A stretch of 64,000 bases of DNA from assembly GCF_040947875.1 (NCBI RefSeq), contig NZ_JBFRXN010000001.1, forward strand, positions 1 to 64,000, in the 5' to 3' direction. The translations under genes and the position numbers were made by a program. The notes beneath the pieces were generated by a model. The model did not search any database and had not been told where the DNA came from. It worked only from the letters and a program-made list of their open reading frames with translations. Below are positions 39,325 through 48,220 of the stretch, in pieces (the stretch's first letter is position 1; each line of letters opens with the position of its first letter). The DNA is from Pseudomonas sp. MYb118 (GTDB lineage: Bacteria; Pseudomonadota; Gammaproteobacteria; Pseudomonadales; Pseudomonadaceae).

Positions 39325-41313
39325 ATGACTTCCGGTCTGTTTATTCCCGAGCTGGGTCATCTGGCGATGATCCTGGCGTTGTGTTTCGCGCTGTTCCAGG
39401 CCGTGGTGCCGTTGCTCGGCGCCTGGCGCGGTGATCGCCTGTGGATGAGCCTGGCGCAGCCGGCAGCCTGGGGCCAGTTCGCCTTTCTGGTGTTCTCCTT
39501 CGGCTGCCTGACCTACGCGTTCATGACCGACGATTTTTCCGTCGCCTACGTCGCCAGCAACTCCAACAGCGCGTTGCCGTGGTACTACAAGTTCAGCGCC
39601 GTGTGGGGCGCCCACGAAGGTTCGTTGCTGCTGTGGGCGTTGATCCTCGGCGGCTGGACCTTCGCGGTGTCGGTGTTCTCCCGTCAGTTGCCGCAAGTGA
39701 TGCTGGCGCGGGTGCTGGCGGTGATGGGCATGATCAGCAGCGGTTTCCTGATGTTCCTGATCCTGACCTCCAACCCGTTCTCGCGCATCCTGCCGCAGAT
39801 TCCCGCCGATGGTCGTGACCTCAACCCGTTGCTGCAGGACATTGGCCTGATCGTGCATCCGCCAATGCTGTACATGGGGTACGTCGGTTTCTCCGTGGCG
39901 TTCGCCTTTGCCATCGCCGCCTTGCTCGGTGGTCGCCTCGATGCCGCGTGGGCACGCTGGTCGCGTCCGTGGACAATCGTCGCCTGGGCGTTCCTCGGTA
40001 TCGGTATCACCCTCGGCTCCTGGTGGGCCTACTACGAACTCGGCTGGGGTGGCTGGTGGTTCTGGGACCCGGTGGAAAACGCGTCCTTCATGCCATGGCT
40101 GGTGGGCACCGCGCTGATTCACTCGCTGGCGGTCACGGAAAAACGCGGCGTATTCAAGAGCTGGACCGTGTTGCTGGCCATCGCGGCATTCTCCTTGAGC
40201 CTGCTGGGTACATTCCTGGTGCGTTCCGGTGTGCTGACCTCGGTCCACGCGTTTGCTGCCGATCCGGAGCGCGGCGTGTTCATCCTGATGTTCCTGCTGG
40301 TGGTGGTCGGTGGTTCGCTGACCCTGTTCGCCCTGCGCGCACCGGTGGTCAAGAGCCAGGTCGGCTTCAACCTGTGGTCGCGCGAAACCCTGCTGCTGGG
40401 CAACAACCTGGTACTGGTGGTCGCGGCTTCGATGATCCTGCTGGGCACCCTGTACCCGCTGGTCCTCGATGCCTTGAGCGGCGCCAAGCTGTCGGTCGGC
40501 CCGCCGTACTTCAACGCCCTGTTCATTCCGTTGATGGCGGTGTTGATGGTGGTGATGGCGATCGGCGTGCTGGTGCGCTGGAAAGACACCCCGGTCAAAT
40601 GGCTGGTGAGCATGCTCACCCCGGTACTGCTCGGCACTGCCGCGCTGGCCGTGATCGCAGGCGTGGCCTATGGCGATTTCAACTGGGCGGTGATCGCGAC
40701 CTTCGTGCTGGCGGCGTGGGTGTTGCTGGCCGGCGTGCGTGACATCTTCGACAAGACGCGCCACAAGGGCCTGATCAAAGGCTTGCCGACCCTGACCCGC
40801 AGCTACTGGGGCATGCAGGTCGCGCACCTGGGCATCGCCGTGTGTGCGCTGGGCGTGGTGCTGTCGAGCCAGAACAGCGCCGAGCGCGACTTGCGCCTGG
40901 CACCGGGCGAGTCCATGGACCTGGGCGGCTATCAGTTCGTGTTCGAAGGCGCCAAGCACTTCGAAGGGCCGAACTTCACCTCCGACAAGGGCACCGTGCG
41001 GGTGATCCGCGACGGTCGCGAAATCAGCGTGCTGCACCCGGAAAAACGCCTGTACACCGTGCAAGGCTCGATGATGACCGAAGCCGGCATCGACGCCGGT
41101 TTCACCCGTGACCTCTATGTGGCCCTGGGCGAGTCCCTGGGTGATGGCGCCTGGGCCGTGCGCGTGCACGTCAAACCGTTCGTGCGCTGGATCTGGTTCG
41201 GCGGCCTGCTCACCGCATTCGGCGGGTTGCTGGCGGCGCTGGATCGACGCTATCGGGTCAAGGTAAAAAGCCGCGTGCGTGAAGCACTGGGTATGAGCGG
41301 AGCCACTGCATGA
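39325..41313 (+). CDS. ccmF: Cytochrome c heme lyase subunit CcmF
   Basis: CcmF ligates heme to apocytochrome c with CcmH and CcmI. The 662-residue protein has about fifteen membrane helices and the WWD-domain motif GGWWFWDPVENASFMPW. It overlaps ccmG by four bases. Confidence 0.97.
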   Translation: MTSGLFIPELGHLAMILALCFALFQAVVPLLGAWRGDRLWMSLAQPAAWGQFAFLVFSFGCLTYAFMTDDFSVAYVASNSNSALPWYYKFSAVWGAHEGSLLLWALILGGWTFAVSVFSRQLPQVMLARVLAVMGMISSGFLMFLILTSNPFSRILPQIPADGRDLNPLLQDIGLIVHPPMLYMGYVGFSVAFAFAIAALLGGRLDAAWARWSRPWTIVAWAFLGIGITLGSWWAYYELGWGGWWFWDPVENASFMPWLVGTALIHSLAVTEKRGVFKSWTVLLAIAAFSLSLLGTFLVRSGVLTSVHAFAADPERGVFILMFLLVVVGGSLTLFALRAPVVKSQVGFNLWSRETLLLGNNLVLVVAASMILLGTLYPLVLDALSGAKLSVGPPYFNALFIPLMAVLMVVMAIGVLVRWKDTPVKWLVSMLTPVLLGTAALAVIAGVAYGDFNWAVIATFVLAAWVLLAGVRDIFDKTRHKGLIKGLPTLTRSYWGMQVAHLGIAVCALGVVLSSQNSAERDLRLAPGESMDLGGYQFVFEGAKHFEGPNFTSDKGTVRVIRDGREISVLHPEKRLYTVQGSMMTEAGIDAGFTRDLYVALGESLGDGAWAVRVHVKPFVRWIWFGGLLTAFGGLLAALDRRYRVKVKSRVREALGMSGATA

Positions 41314-41846
41314 AACGTTGGTTGATGCTGTTGCCACTGGCGATTTTTCTGGTGGTCGCTGTTTTCCTGTATCGCGGTCTGTACCTGGACCCGGCCGAGT
41401 TGCCTTCGGCGATGATCGGCAAGCCGTTCCCCGAGTTTTCCCTGCCGGCGGTGCAGGGCGACAAGACCCTGAGCCGTGCCGACATCCTCGGTAAACCGGC
41501 GCTGGTCAACGTCTGGGGGACCTGGTGCATTTCCTGCCGGGTCGAGCACCCGGTACTGAACAAGCTGGCCGAGAAGGGCGTGGTGATCTACGGCATCAAC
41601 TACAAGGACGTCAACGCCGACGCCTTGAAGTGGCTGGCGGAGTTCCACAATCCGTATCAACTGGACATCCGTGACGACGAAGGCACCCTGGGGTTGAACC
41701 TGGGCGTGTACGGCGCGCCGGAAACCTTCTTCATCGACGCCAAGGGCATCATTCGCGACAAGTACGTCGGGGTGATCGACGAGCAGGTCTGGCGAGAAAA
41801 ACTGGCGGCCAAATATCAGGCCCTGGTGGACGAGGCCAAGCCATGA
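41310..41846 (+). CDS. ccmG: Thiol:disulfide oxidoreductase CcmG (DsbE)
   Basis: CcmG keeps apocytochrome CXXCH thiols reduced. The 178-residue protein has an N-terminal membrane anchor and a thioredoxin fold with active site WCISC (Cys73, Cys76) and the cis-Pro region GVYGAPETFFI. It overlaps ccmF and ccmH. Confidence 0.96.
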   Translation: MKRWLMLLPLAIFLVVAVFLYRGLYLDPAELPSAMIGKPFPEFSLPAVQGDKTLSRADILGKPALVNVWGTWCISCRVEHPVLNKLAEKGVVIYGINYKDVNADALKWLAEFHNPYQLDIRDDEGTLGLNLGVYGAPETFFIDAKGIIRDKYVGVIDEQVWREKLAAKYQALVDEAKP

Positions 41847-42316
41847 AGCGCTGGATTGCCGCGGCCATCCTCGGTTTGAGCATTGCGGGTGTGGCGCATG
41901 CCGCCATCGACACCTACGAGTTCGCCAAGGAAGCCGATCGCGAACGCTTTCGCGAGTTGACCAAGGAACTGCGTTGCCCCAAGTGCCAGAACCAGGACAT
42001 CGCCGACTCCAATGCACCGATCGCTGCCGACCTGCGCAAAGAGATTTTCCGCATGCTGGGCGAGGGCAAGGACAATCAGCAGATCATCGACTTCATGGTC
42101 GACCGCTACGGTGATTTCGTTCGCTACAAACCCGCCCTGACGGCCAAGACCGCATTGCTCTGGTTCGGCCCCGCCGGCCTGTTGCTGGGCGGCGTGGTGA
42201 TCATCGCCGTGATCGTCCGCCGCCGTCGCGTACAACGCGTTGAGGACCGTGCCGAGCTTTCCTCTGATGAGCGTGAGCGTCTCGACCACCTGTTGGATAA
42301 AACCAAGAATGATTGA
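41843..42316 (+). CDS. ccmH: Cytochrome c maturation protein CcmH
   Basis: CcmH is the thiol protein of the heme lyase complex. The 157-residue protein has a signal peptide (to about residue 20), the motif LRCPKCQNQ with Cys45 and Cys48, and a C-terminal membrane helix (about 103-125). Confidence 0.96.
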   Translation: MKRWIAAAILGLSIAGVAHAAIDTYEFAKEADRERFRELTKELRCPKCQNQDIADSNAPIAADLRKEIFRMLGEGKDNQQIIDFMVDRYGDFVRYKPALTAKTALLWFGPAGLLLGGVVIIAVIVRRRRVQRVEDRAELSSDERERLDHLLDKTKND

Positions 42317-43541
42317 TTTCTGGCTCGCAGCAGGTCTGCTGCTACTGGTTGCCCTGAGTTTCCTGCTGATTCCCGTATTGCGTGGTCGCCGCGCCCAGCT
42401 CGAAGAGGACCGCACCGCGCTGAACGTCGCGCTGTATCAGGAGCGCGTGGCCGAACTGCAGACTCAACAGCAGGAAGGTGTTCTCGACAGCGCGCAAATG
42501 GACAGCGGCCGCGCCGAAGCGGCCCGTGAACTGCTGGCCGACACCGAAGGCGCCGACAGCTCGCGGGTTTCGCGCCTGGGCAAACCACTGCCGTTGCTGG
42601 CAGCGATCCTGGTGCCGTTGCTGGGGCTGGGGCTGTACCTGCACTTTGGTGCCAGCGACAAGGTCGAACTGACCCGGGAATTCTCCCACGCACCGCAGTC
42701 GATGGAAGAAATGACCCAGCGTCTGGAACGCGCGGTGGCTGCACAGCCGGATTCGGCGGAAGGCATCTACTTCCTCGGCCGTACCTACATGGCCCAGGAT
42801 CGCCCGGCCGACGCTGCCAGGATGTTCGAGCGCGCGGTGAACCTGGCCGGTCGTCAGCCCGAGTTGCTGGGCCAGTGGGCGCAAGCCCAGTACTTCGCCG
42901 ATGGCAAACAGTGGTCGGACAAACTCCAGGCCCTGACCGACGAAGCCCTGAAGGCGGATCCGAAGGAAGTCACCAGCCTCGGCCTGCTGGGCATCGCCGC
43001 CTTCGAGGGCGCGCGCTACCAGGATGCCATCGACTACTGGACGCGCCTGCTCGCGCAACTGCCGCCCGAAGATAACTCCCGTGCGGCCTTGCAGGGCGGC
43101 ATCGACCGGGCGACCGAGAAACTCAAGGCCAGCGGCGGCACTGTCGCCGAGGCTCCGGTGGCTGCGGCATCCACTGCCAAGGCGCCGGCGGCCCATGCGA
43201 CCGCGTTGCTCAAGGTCAGCGTCGATCTGGCGCCGGAACTCAAGGCCAAGGTCCAGCCGGGCGACAGCGTGTTTATCTTCGCTCGCGCGGTTTCCGGTCC
43301 ACCGGCACCGCTGGCGGCCAAGCGCCTGACCGTGGCCGACCTGCCGGCGACCGTCGAGCTGGGCGATGCCGATGCAATGATGCCGCAGTTGAAACTGTCG
43401 AACTTCCCTGAAGTCCAACTGGTTGCACGCATCTCCCGCGCCGGTCAGCCGATGACCGGTGAGTGGATCGGTCGCAGCCAGCCTCTGGCCAGCAGCACCA
43501 CCGCGGCGCAGAAACTGACCATCGACAGCCCGGACAAATAA
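42309..43541 (+). CDS. ccmI: Heme lyase apocytochrome chaperone CcmI
   Basis: CcmI holds apocytochrome c for heme attachment. The 410-residue protein has two N-terminal membrane helices (about 3-21 and 95-115), TPR repeats (about 140-280) and a C-terminal periplasmic domain. ATG 42309 overlaps the ccmH stop; in-frame sequence upstream is inside ccmH. Confidence 0.93.
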   Translation: MIDFWLAAGLLLLVALSFLLIPVLRGRRAQLEEDRTALNVALYQERVAELQTQQQEGVLDSAQMDSGRAEAARELLADTEGADSSRVSRLGKPLPLLAAILVPLLGLGLYLHFGASDKVELTREFSHAPQSMEEMTQRLERAVAAQPDSAEGIYFLGRTYMAQDRPADAARMFERAVNLAGRQPELLGQWAQAQYFADGKQWSDKLQALTDEALKADPKEVTSLGLLGIAAFEGARYQDAIDYWTRLLAQLPPEDNSRAALQGGIDRATEKLKASGGTVAEAPVAAASTAKAPAAHATALLKVSVDLAPELKAKVQPGDSVFIFARAVSGPPAPLAAKRLTVADLPATVELGDADAMMPQLKLSNFPEVQLVARISRAGQPMTGEWIGRSQPLASSTTAAQKLTIDSPDK

Positions 43542-43554
43542 CAGGAACGCCGCC

Positions 43555-43959
43555 ATGACCGCTATCGCACGTATCACCCTGCTCACGCTGGTAATGGGGT
43601 TAAGCGCGTGTGCGGTCCAGCGACCCGAGCCGACACCGCTGCCGCCGATTCCGCCCTCGCAGCCCAGCCCGACGCCTTCGACAAGCCCGGCGCCCGGCAA
43701 ACCGAGCGTGCCCGCCAAACCAGCCAAGCCGGTGCCACGCACCTCCGCCAGCTTCGCTCCGCCACCGGGGGGTAACAGCCACTGGGATCAGAAGATGGGC
43801 GTGTATGTGCTGGATGACCAGCCCAACACCTTCTATCGCCAGCGCACCTATTACCGCTGGAACAACGGCTGGAGCCGCTCGATCAGCCCCAATGGGCCCT
43901 GGGAAGACACCGACATCCAGGGCGTTCCGGGTGGTTTGGGACGGCAATTCGGACAGTAG
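43555..43959 (+). CDS. Proline-rich lipoprotein, unknown function
   Basis: The 134-residue protein has a signal peptide with a lipobox LSAC (Cys about 19), a Pro-rich linker (about 24-60) and a short C-terminal domain rich in Trp, Tyr and Asn (SHWDQKMGVYVLDDQP). Being last in the ccm transcript and followed by a strong terminator, it is probably co-expressed with ccm. I do not recognise a function. Confidence 0.8.
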   Translation: MTAIARITLLTLVMGLSACAVQRPEPTPLPPIPPSQPSPTPSTSPAPGKPSVPAKPAKPVPRTSASFAPPPGGNSHWDQKMGVYVLDDQPNTFYRQRTYYRWNNGWSRSISPNGPWEDTDIQGVPGGLGRQFGQ

Positions 43960-43960
43960 G

Positions 43961-43989
43961 AAAAGGCGACCTTCGGGTCGCCTTTTTTG
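43961..43989 (+). terminator. Rho-independent terminator of the ccm operon
   Basis: AAAAGGCGACC (43961-43971), loop TTCG, GGTCGCCTTTT (43976-43986), then further Ts. An 11-bp stem with a UUCG tetraloop makes this a strong terminator. Confidence 0.93.
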
Positions 43990-44065
43990 TGCCTGGGTGG
44001 GGCGGGCTTCACACTCGGCAACACAACCGGACGTCGTGATTCCAGTTTTTGTGCTTGAGTAAAGG

Positions 44066-44079
44066 TAACTCTGGAGTTA
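44066..44079. promoter_or_regulatory. Palindrome upstream of hicA, candidate HicB operator
   Basis: TAACTCTGGAGTTA is a perfect 6-bp inverted repeat with a 2-base spacer, 30 bases before hicA. HicB has a ribbon-helix-helix domain that binds such short palindromes in the hicAB promoter. Confidence 0.5.
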
Positions 44080-44109
44080 TTTTTATCAAGCCGAAGCAAG
44101 GAGGCGTTG

Positions 44110-44322
44110 GTGCAGAGCAGGTTATTGATCAAGGAGCTGGAGGAGGCCGGCTGGAGGCTGGATCGCGTCACCGGCAGTCATCATTTGTTCATCCACCCCT
44201 ACAGCCCGTTCACCGTCCCGGTGCCGCATCCGAAAAAGGATTTGCCAACGGGAACGGTCAAGAGCATACGAAGGCGCGCCGCTCTGCACCGCCCGCCAGC
44301 CAGTTACGCAGGAGATCCATAA
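44110..44322 (+). CDS. hicA: HicA-type toxin (mRNA interferase)
   Basis: HicA toxins cleave mRNA through a dsRBD-like fold with one catalytic His. The 70-residue protein has the family core LIKELEEAGW and GSHHLFIHP, with the catalytic His in the SHH motif, and a Lys-rich IRR tail. GTG 44110 follows GGAGG at 44100-44104. Its stop overlaps the hicB start by one base, so the two are translated together. Confidence 0.9.
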   Translation: MQSRLLIKELEEAGWRLDRVTGSHHLFIHPYSPFTVPVPHPKKDLPTGTVKSIRRRAALHRPPASYAGDP

Positions 44323-44726
44323 TGCAATATCCCATCTGTATCGAGTGGGGCGACGAGAACACCGCCATCGGTATTCAGATCCCCGATATTCCGGGGGCCA
44401 TCACCGCCGGGGACACCTTCGAGGACGCCTACAACGCGGCCATCGAGATTGCCCACATCATGCTTCAGGAAATCGCCGCCGATGGCGAGGCGATTCCAAT
44501 GCCGACGTCGGCCGCCGCCCACCGCAGCAATCCGGACTTCGCCGACATGGGCTGGGGCATGCTCGAGCTGGACATCGCGCCGTACATGGGCAAGACCGAG
44601 AAGGTCAACGTGACCTTGCCCGGCTATGTCATCCAGCGGATCGACCGCTACGTGCGCGAGCACAACGTGAAGAGCCGCTCTTCCTTCCTGGCCGATGCCG
44701 CGCTGGAGAAGCTGGTCCGGCAATGA
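44322..44726 (+). CDS. hicB: HicB-type antitoxin
   Basis: HicB neutralises HicA and represses the operon. The 134-residue protein has an N-terminal partial RNase H fold (CIEWGDENTAIGIQIPDIPG) and a C-terminal ribbon-helix-helix domain (KVNVTLPGYVIQRIDRYVRE to the end). ATG 44322 is preceded by GGAGAT. Confidence 0.92.
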   Translation: MQYPICIEWGDENTAIGIQIPDIPGAITAGDTFEDAYNAAIEIAHIMLQEIAADGEAIPMPTSAAAHRSNPDFADMGWGMLELDIAPYMGKTEKVNVTLPGYVIQRIDRYVREHNVKSRSSFLADAALEKLVRQ

Positions 44727-44737
44727 CATCAGCGGGA

Positions 44738-44764
44738 CACTGGCGGTTCATGCCGCCGCCAGTG
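44738..44764. terminator. Hairpin between convergent hicB and MFS gene
   Basis: CACTGGCGG (44738-44746) / CCGCCAGTG (44756-44764) is a perfect 9-bp stem with a 9-base loop. It overlaps the end of the MFS gene. There is no T tract, so termination is only a possibility. Confidence 0.4.
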
Positions 44765-45953
44765 AACGCTCCCGCGAAACGCTCAAAAAGCGCAGCAATG
44801 CCAACAGCGGAAACGCGCTGCCGACGATCACGATCCACAGCCAGCCACCGTGCTCGTAGACCGCGCTGGCCACCGACGAGCCGAATGCACCGCCGATGAA
44901 GATGCTGGTCATGTACAGCGCATTCAGGCGGCTGCGACTTTTGCTGTCGAGGGCGTAGACCGCGCGCTGGCCCAGGACCATGTTCATCTGCACGCAGAAG
45001 TCGAGCACCACCCCGGTAACCGCCAGGCCAATGACGCTATAGGCCGGGTGGATGAACGCGGGCAGGAAGCTCAGGCTGGCGAACAGCAGGGCCAGCAGCG
45101 AGGCGATGCGTGTGTGCCCGGCATCAGCCAGCCGTCCGGCAATGGGGGCGGCGATGGCACCGATGGCGCCGACCAGGGCGAAAATCGCGATCTGACTCTG
45201 CGACAGCCCATGATGACGCGCCAACTCGAGGGGCGCGGCCGTCCAGAACAGGCTGAAGGTGGCGAACATGCAGCCCTGGTAAAACGCCCGCTGGCGCAGG
45301 ACCGGTTGTTGGCGTAGCAGCGTCCACAACGATCCCAGCAACTGGCCGTAGGAGGCGCTGTGGTCAGGTTGACGTTTGGAGATGGTGAAGGCCAGCACCA
45401 GGCTGATCGCCGCCATCAACGCGGCGGCAATGATGAACATCGCGCGCCAGCCAAAATGGTCGGCGACGACGCTGGACACCGGTCGTGCCAGCAGAATGCC
45501 CAGCAACAGGCCGCCCATGATGCCGCCGACCACCCGTCCACGGGTTTCCTCGGGTGCCAGGTGGGCGGCGAGGGGGATCAGGATCTGCACCGACACCGAG
45601 CTGAAGCCCACCAGCAGCGAGATCAGCAGGAACACGTTCGGTTGCTCGGTGAAGGCCGCGCCCAGCAGGCTGGCAATCGCCACCAGCGTGGTGAGGATCA
45701 TCAACCGGCGGTTCTCCAGCAGATCGCCCAACGGCACCAGGAAGAACAGGCCCAGGGCGTAACCGATCTGGGTCAGCGACACGATCAGGCTGGCCAGGGT
45801 GCTGCTCAGGCCGACGTCCGGCGCGATCAGCTCGATGATCGGTTGCGCGTAATAGATGTTGGCGACAATGGCGCCGCAGCAGAAGGCAAACAGCAGCACC
45901 ATGCCTTTGGTCATTGTCGCGGCACCTTGGGGCACCGGGTTCACAGGGGTCAT
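44748..45953 (-). CDS. MFS transporter (YnfM/arabinose-efflux type)
   Basis: The 401-residue protein has the twelve-helix MFS pattern, with GDLLENRR in the loop after helix 2 (motif A) and a second half that repeats the fold. The substrate cannot be read from the sequence; relatives export sugars or drugs. ATG 45953 gives MTPVNPVPQ; ATG 45914 (MTKGMVLL), preceded by AAGGTG, is a plausible shorter start. Confidence 0.85.
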   Translation of the reverse strand: MTPVNPVPQGAATMTKGMVLLFAFCCGAIVANIYYAQPIIELIAPDVGLSSTLASLIVSLTQIGYALGLFFLVPLGDLLENRRLMILTTLVAIASLLGAAFTEQPNVFLLISLLVGFSSVSVQILIPLAAHLAPEETRGRVVGGIMGGLLLGILLARPVSSVVADHFGWRAMFIIAAALMAAISLVLAFTISKRQPDHSASYGQLLGSLWTLLRQQPVLRQRAFYQGCMFATFSLFWTAAPLELARHHGLSQSQIAIFALVGAIGAIAAPIAGRLADAGHTRIASLLALLFASLSFLPAFIHPAYSVIGLAVTGVVLDFCVQMNMVLGQRAVYALDSKSRSRLNALYMTSIFIGGAFGSSVASAVYEHGGWLWIVIVGSAFPLLALLRFLSVSRERSLAAA

Positions 45954-46115
45954 GAGGTTTCTCGCTGGACAAGATGGAATGCGCGCAGGCCGGAAAAATA
46001 GGGCCAAACGGGTTCTGGCTCAATATTTTTTTCCGCTTGCCGATAGTCTGGGGGCGTGGGTACGATTTCTCGTTTTTTTTTCAGATGATGCCTGGCTCGG
46101 GGATTTGGAGTTGAT

Positions 46116-47042
46116 ATGAAAGTGCAGGGTATGGCGTTGGCCAGCAAGTATTGTCAGGGCTCGGGTCTGGAGGTCGGTGCCGCTGCGCATAATTCCTTTT
46201 ACCTGCCCGATTGCATCAACCTGGGGCCCAGCGATGGCGAAGCCTTCCTGTATCCGCAGGATCTTGTGGACTACGGTCACTACAAAAAGGAACAGGCGAA
46301 CTACAACGTCGCGTCCGCCAAGGTCGATGCGCTGGGTGACTTCATGGCCATCCCGTTTCCTGATGGCCATTTCGATTACCTGATCAACTCCCATGTGATC
46401 GAACACGTGCCCAACCTGTTCGCCGCTTACATCGAGTCTTCCCGTGTAGTGAAGGACGGTGGCGTGTTCTTCTGCATCTTCCCGAAAAGGAATGCCGAGC
46501 CCACCGATCGACCGCGAGCGCTGACCACCCTGGACCAGATGATCGACAGCTACGAAAAGCGTGTCGACATGAACTCCGTGGACCTGGAAACGTGGAGATG
46601 TCACTACCTGGTGTTCTCTTTGCAGAGCATGCTGCGCGCAATCAACATGATGAACACGGTGGGCCTGGGTCACTGGCTGATCGAATGCATTGAAGAGACA
46701 GACACCAAAGTCGGCAACGGCCACACGGTGGTTCTGCGAAAACAGCTCGGCTTGTCCGGTTCTGTTTACAAGGACATCAATCAGTTCAATGAAGTGTTCA
46801 ATGCGCACCTGACGGCCCAGGAGCTCGACAAGGCGCTGCACATGGTCAAGGTGGCCCTGTCGTTCGACTTCTTCAATGCGCACTTCCTGTACCTGGCGTT
46901 TGCCCTCAACTGTCAGTTGGACAACATCCAGGAAGGCCTGGAGTTCTTGCGTCAGGCCTTGATCATCAACCCGGAGAACGAAGAGTATCGTCGCTTGTTC
47001 ATCCAGTTCACGGGCGGCCCGTACATCAATCCTGTGCACTGA
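46116..47042 (+). CDS. SAM-dependent methyltransferase, orphan
   Basis: The 308-residue protein has a class I methyltransferase fold, with a glycine-rich SAM site GLEVGAAAHN (about 17-26) and a post-I region with FPDGHFDYLINSHVIEHVPN (about 83-102) typical of Methyltransf_11/23. The last 90 residues are helical and TPR-like (EVFNAHLTAQELDKALHMV onward), unusual for this family. The substrate is unknown. Upstream TTGGAG supports ATG 46116. Confidence 0.75.
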   Translation: MKVQGMALASKYCQGSGLEVGAAAHNSFYLPDCINLGPSDGEAFLYPQDLVDYGHYKKEQANYNVASAKVDALGDFMAIPFPDGHFDYLINSHVIEHVPNLFAAYIESSRVVKDGGVFFCIFPKRNAEPTDRPRALTTLDQMIDSYEKRVDMNSVDLETWRCHYLVFSLQSMLRAINMMNTVGLGHWLIECIEETDTKVGNGHTVVLRKQLGLSGSVYKDINQFNEVFNAHLTAQELDKALHMVKVALSFDFFNAHFLYLAFALNCQLDNIQEGLEFLRQALIINPENEEYRRLFIQFTGGPYINPVH

Positions 47043-47085
47043 GACGGTCGGGTGGCCACAACGCTGGCGCCCGATACACGGACGA

Positions 47086-47117
47086 AAAAAAGGCGACCTT
47101 CACGGTCGCCTTTTTCA
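47086..47117. terminator. Bidirectional terminator
   Basis: AAAAAGGCGACC (47087-47098), loop TTCAC, GGTCGCCTTTTT (47104-47115). Runs of A before and T after allow function on both strands, fitting the convergent methyltransferase and sbp genes. The stem matches the ccm terminator at 43961 (GGCGACC). Confidence 0.9.
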
Positions 47118-47131
47118 TGGCCAGAAAACCC

Positions 47132-48127
47132 TTACTGGGCGTAGATCTGATCGAAAACCCCGCCATCGTTGAAGTGGGTTTTCTGCACGGTGCGCCAGTC
47201 GCCGAAGGTCTTCTCTACCGACAGGAAGTCCACTTTAGGGAAGCGGTCGGTGTACTTGGCCAGCACGGCCGGGTCACGCGGACGCAGGTAGTTGGCGGCG
47301 GCAATTTCCTGGCCTTGCGGCGACCACAGGAACTTCAGGTATTCCTCGGCCGCAGCGCGGGAGCCTTTCTTCTCGACCACCTTGTCGACCACTGACACCG
47401 GCGGCTCGGCTTCGGCGGAGACACTTGGGTAGATGACTTCGAACTGGTCGCGACCGAACTCGCGGGCAATCATTTCCGCTTCGTTCTCGAAGGTCACCAG
47501 CACGTCGCCGATCTGGTTGGTCATGAAGGTCGTTGTCGCGGCGCGGCCGCCGGTGTCGAGCACAGGCGCCTGCTTGAACAGCTTGCCGACGAACTCCTTG
47601 GCCTTGTTCTCGTCGCCGCCGTTTTTCAGCACGTAGCCCCAGGCGGACAGGTAGGTGTAGCGGCCGTTGCCCGAGGTTTTCGGGTTGGGCACGACCACTT
47701 GCACGCCATCCTTGAGCAGGTCTGGCCAGTCTTTCAGGGCTTTCGGGTTGCCCTTGCGCACGATGAACACGGTGGCCGAAGTGAACGGCGCGCTGTTGTT
47801 CGGCAGGCGGGTGACCCAGTTGTCCGGAACCAGTTTGCCGTTGTCCGCCAGGGCGTTGATGTCGGTGGCCATGTTCATGGTGATCACGTCAGCCGGCAGG
47901 CCGTCGATGACCGAACGTGCCTGTTTGCTGGAACCGCCGAAAGACATCTGTACGGTGATGTTTTCGTTGTGCTCGGCTTGCCAGTGTTTCTGGAAGGCAG
48001 TGTTGTAGTCCTTGTAGAAATCGCGCATCACGTCGTAGGACACGTTGAGCAGGGTCGGTGCGGCCTGAGCCACGCTGGTCAGGGCCAGGCCAGCGGCCAG
48101 AAGTGAGGCGCCAAAGAGTTTTTTCAC
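47132..48127 (-). CDS. sbp: Sulfate ABC transporter substrate-binding protein
   Basis: Sbp delivers sulfate to the CysTWA importer. The 331-residue protein has a signal peptide (cleavage after about Ala22) and family motifs SYDVMRDFYKDYN, FGGSSKQARSVIDG and NPKTSGNGRYTYL. The cysTWA genes are not adjacent, so it is a stand-alone binding protein here; sulfur limitation is the expected signal. Confidence 0.93.
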   Translation of the reverse strand: MKKLFGASLLAAGLALTSVAQAAPTLLNVSYDVMRDFYKDYNTAFQKHWQAEHNENITVQMSFGGSSKQARSVIDGLPADVITMNMATDINALADNGKLVPDNWVTRLPNNSAPFTSATVFIVRKGNPKALKDWPDLLKDGVQVVVPNPKTSGNGRYTYLSAWGYVLKNGGDENKAKEFVGKLFKQAPVLDTGGRAATTTFMTNQIGDVLVTFENEAEMIAREFGRDQFEVIYPSVSAEAEPPVSVVDKVVEKKGSRAAAEEYLKFLWSPQGQEIAAANYLRPRDPAVLAKYTDRFPKVDFLSVEKTFGDWRTVQKTHFNDGGVFDQIYAQ

Positions 48128-48220
48128 TGCGCATTCCTTGTTCGATGTTAAAGGTGAGGCATTGTGCCAGCGACTATAACCGCCGCCGCATAGGCCTTTA
48201 AAGATTAAAAAGCACTTTGC

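Noticed and set aside
39190..41337. A 715-codon frame on the minus strand opposite ccmF
   Set aside because: It shadows the full-length ccmF and has an improbable His/Gln/Arg composition.
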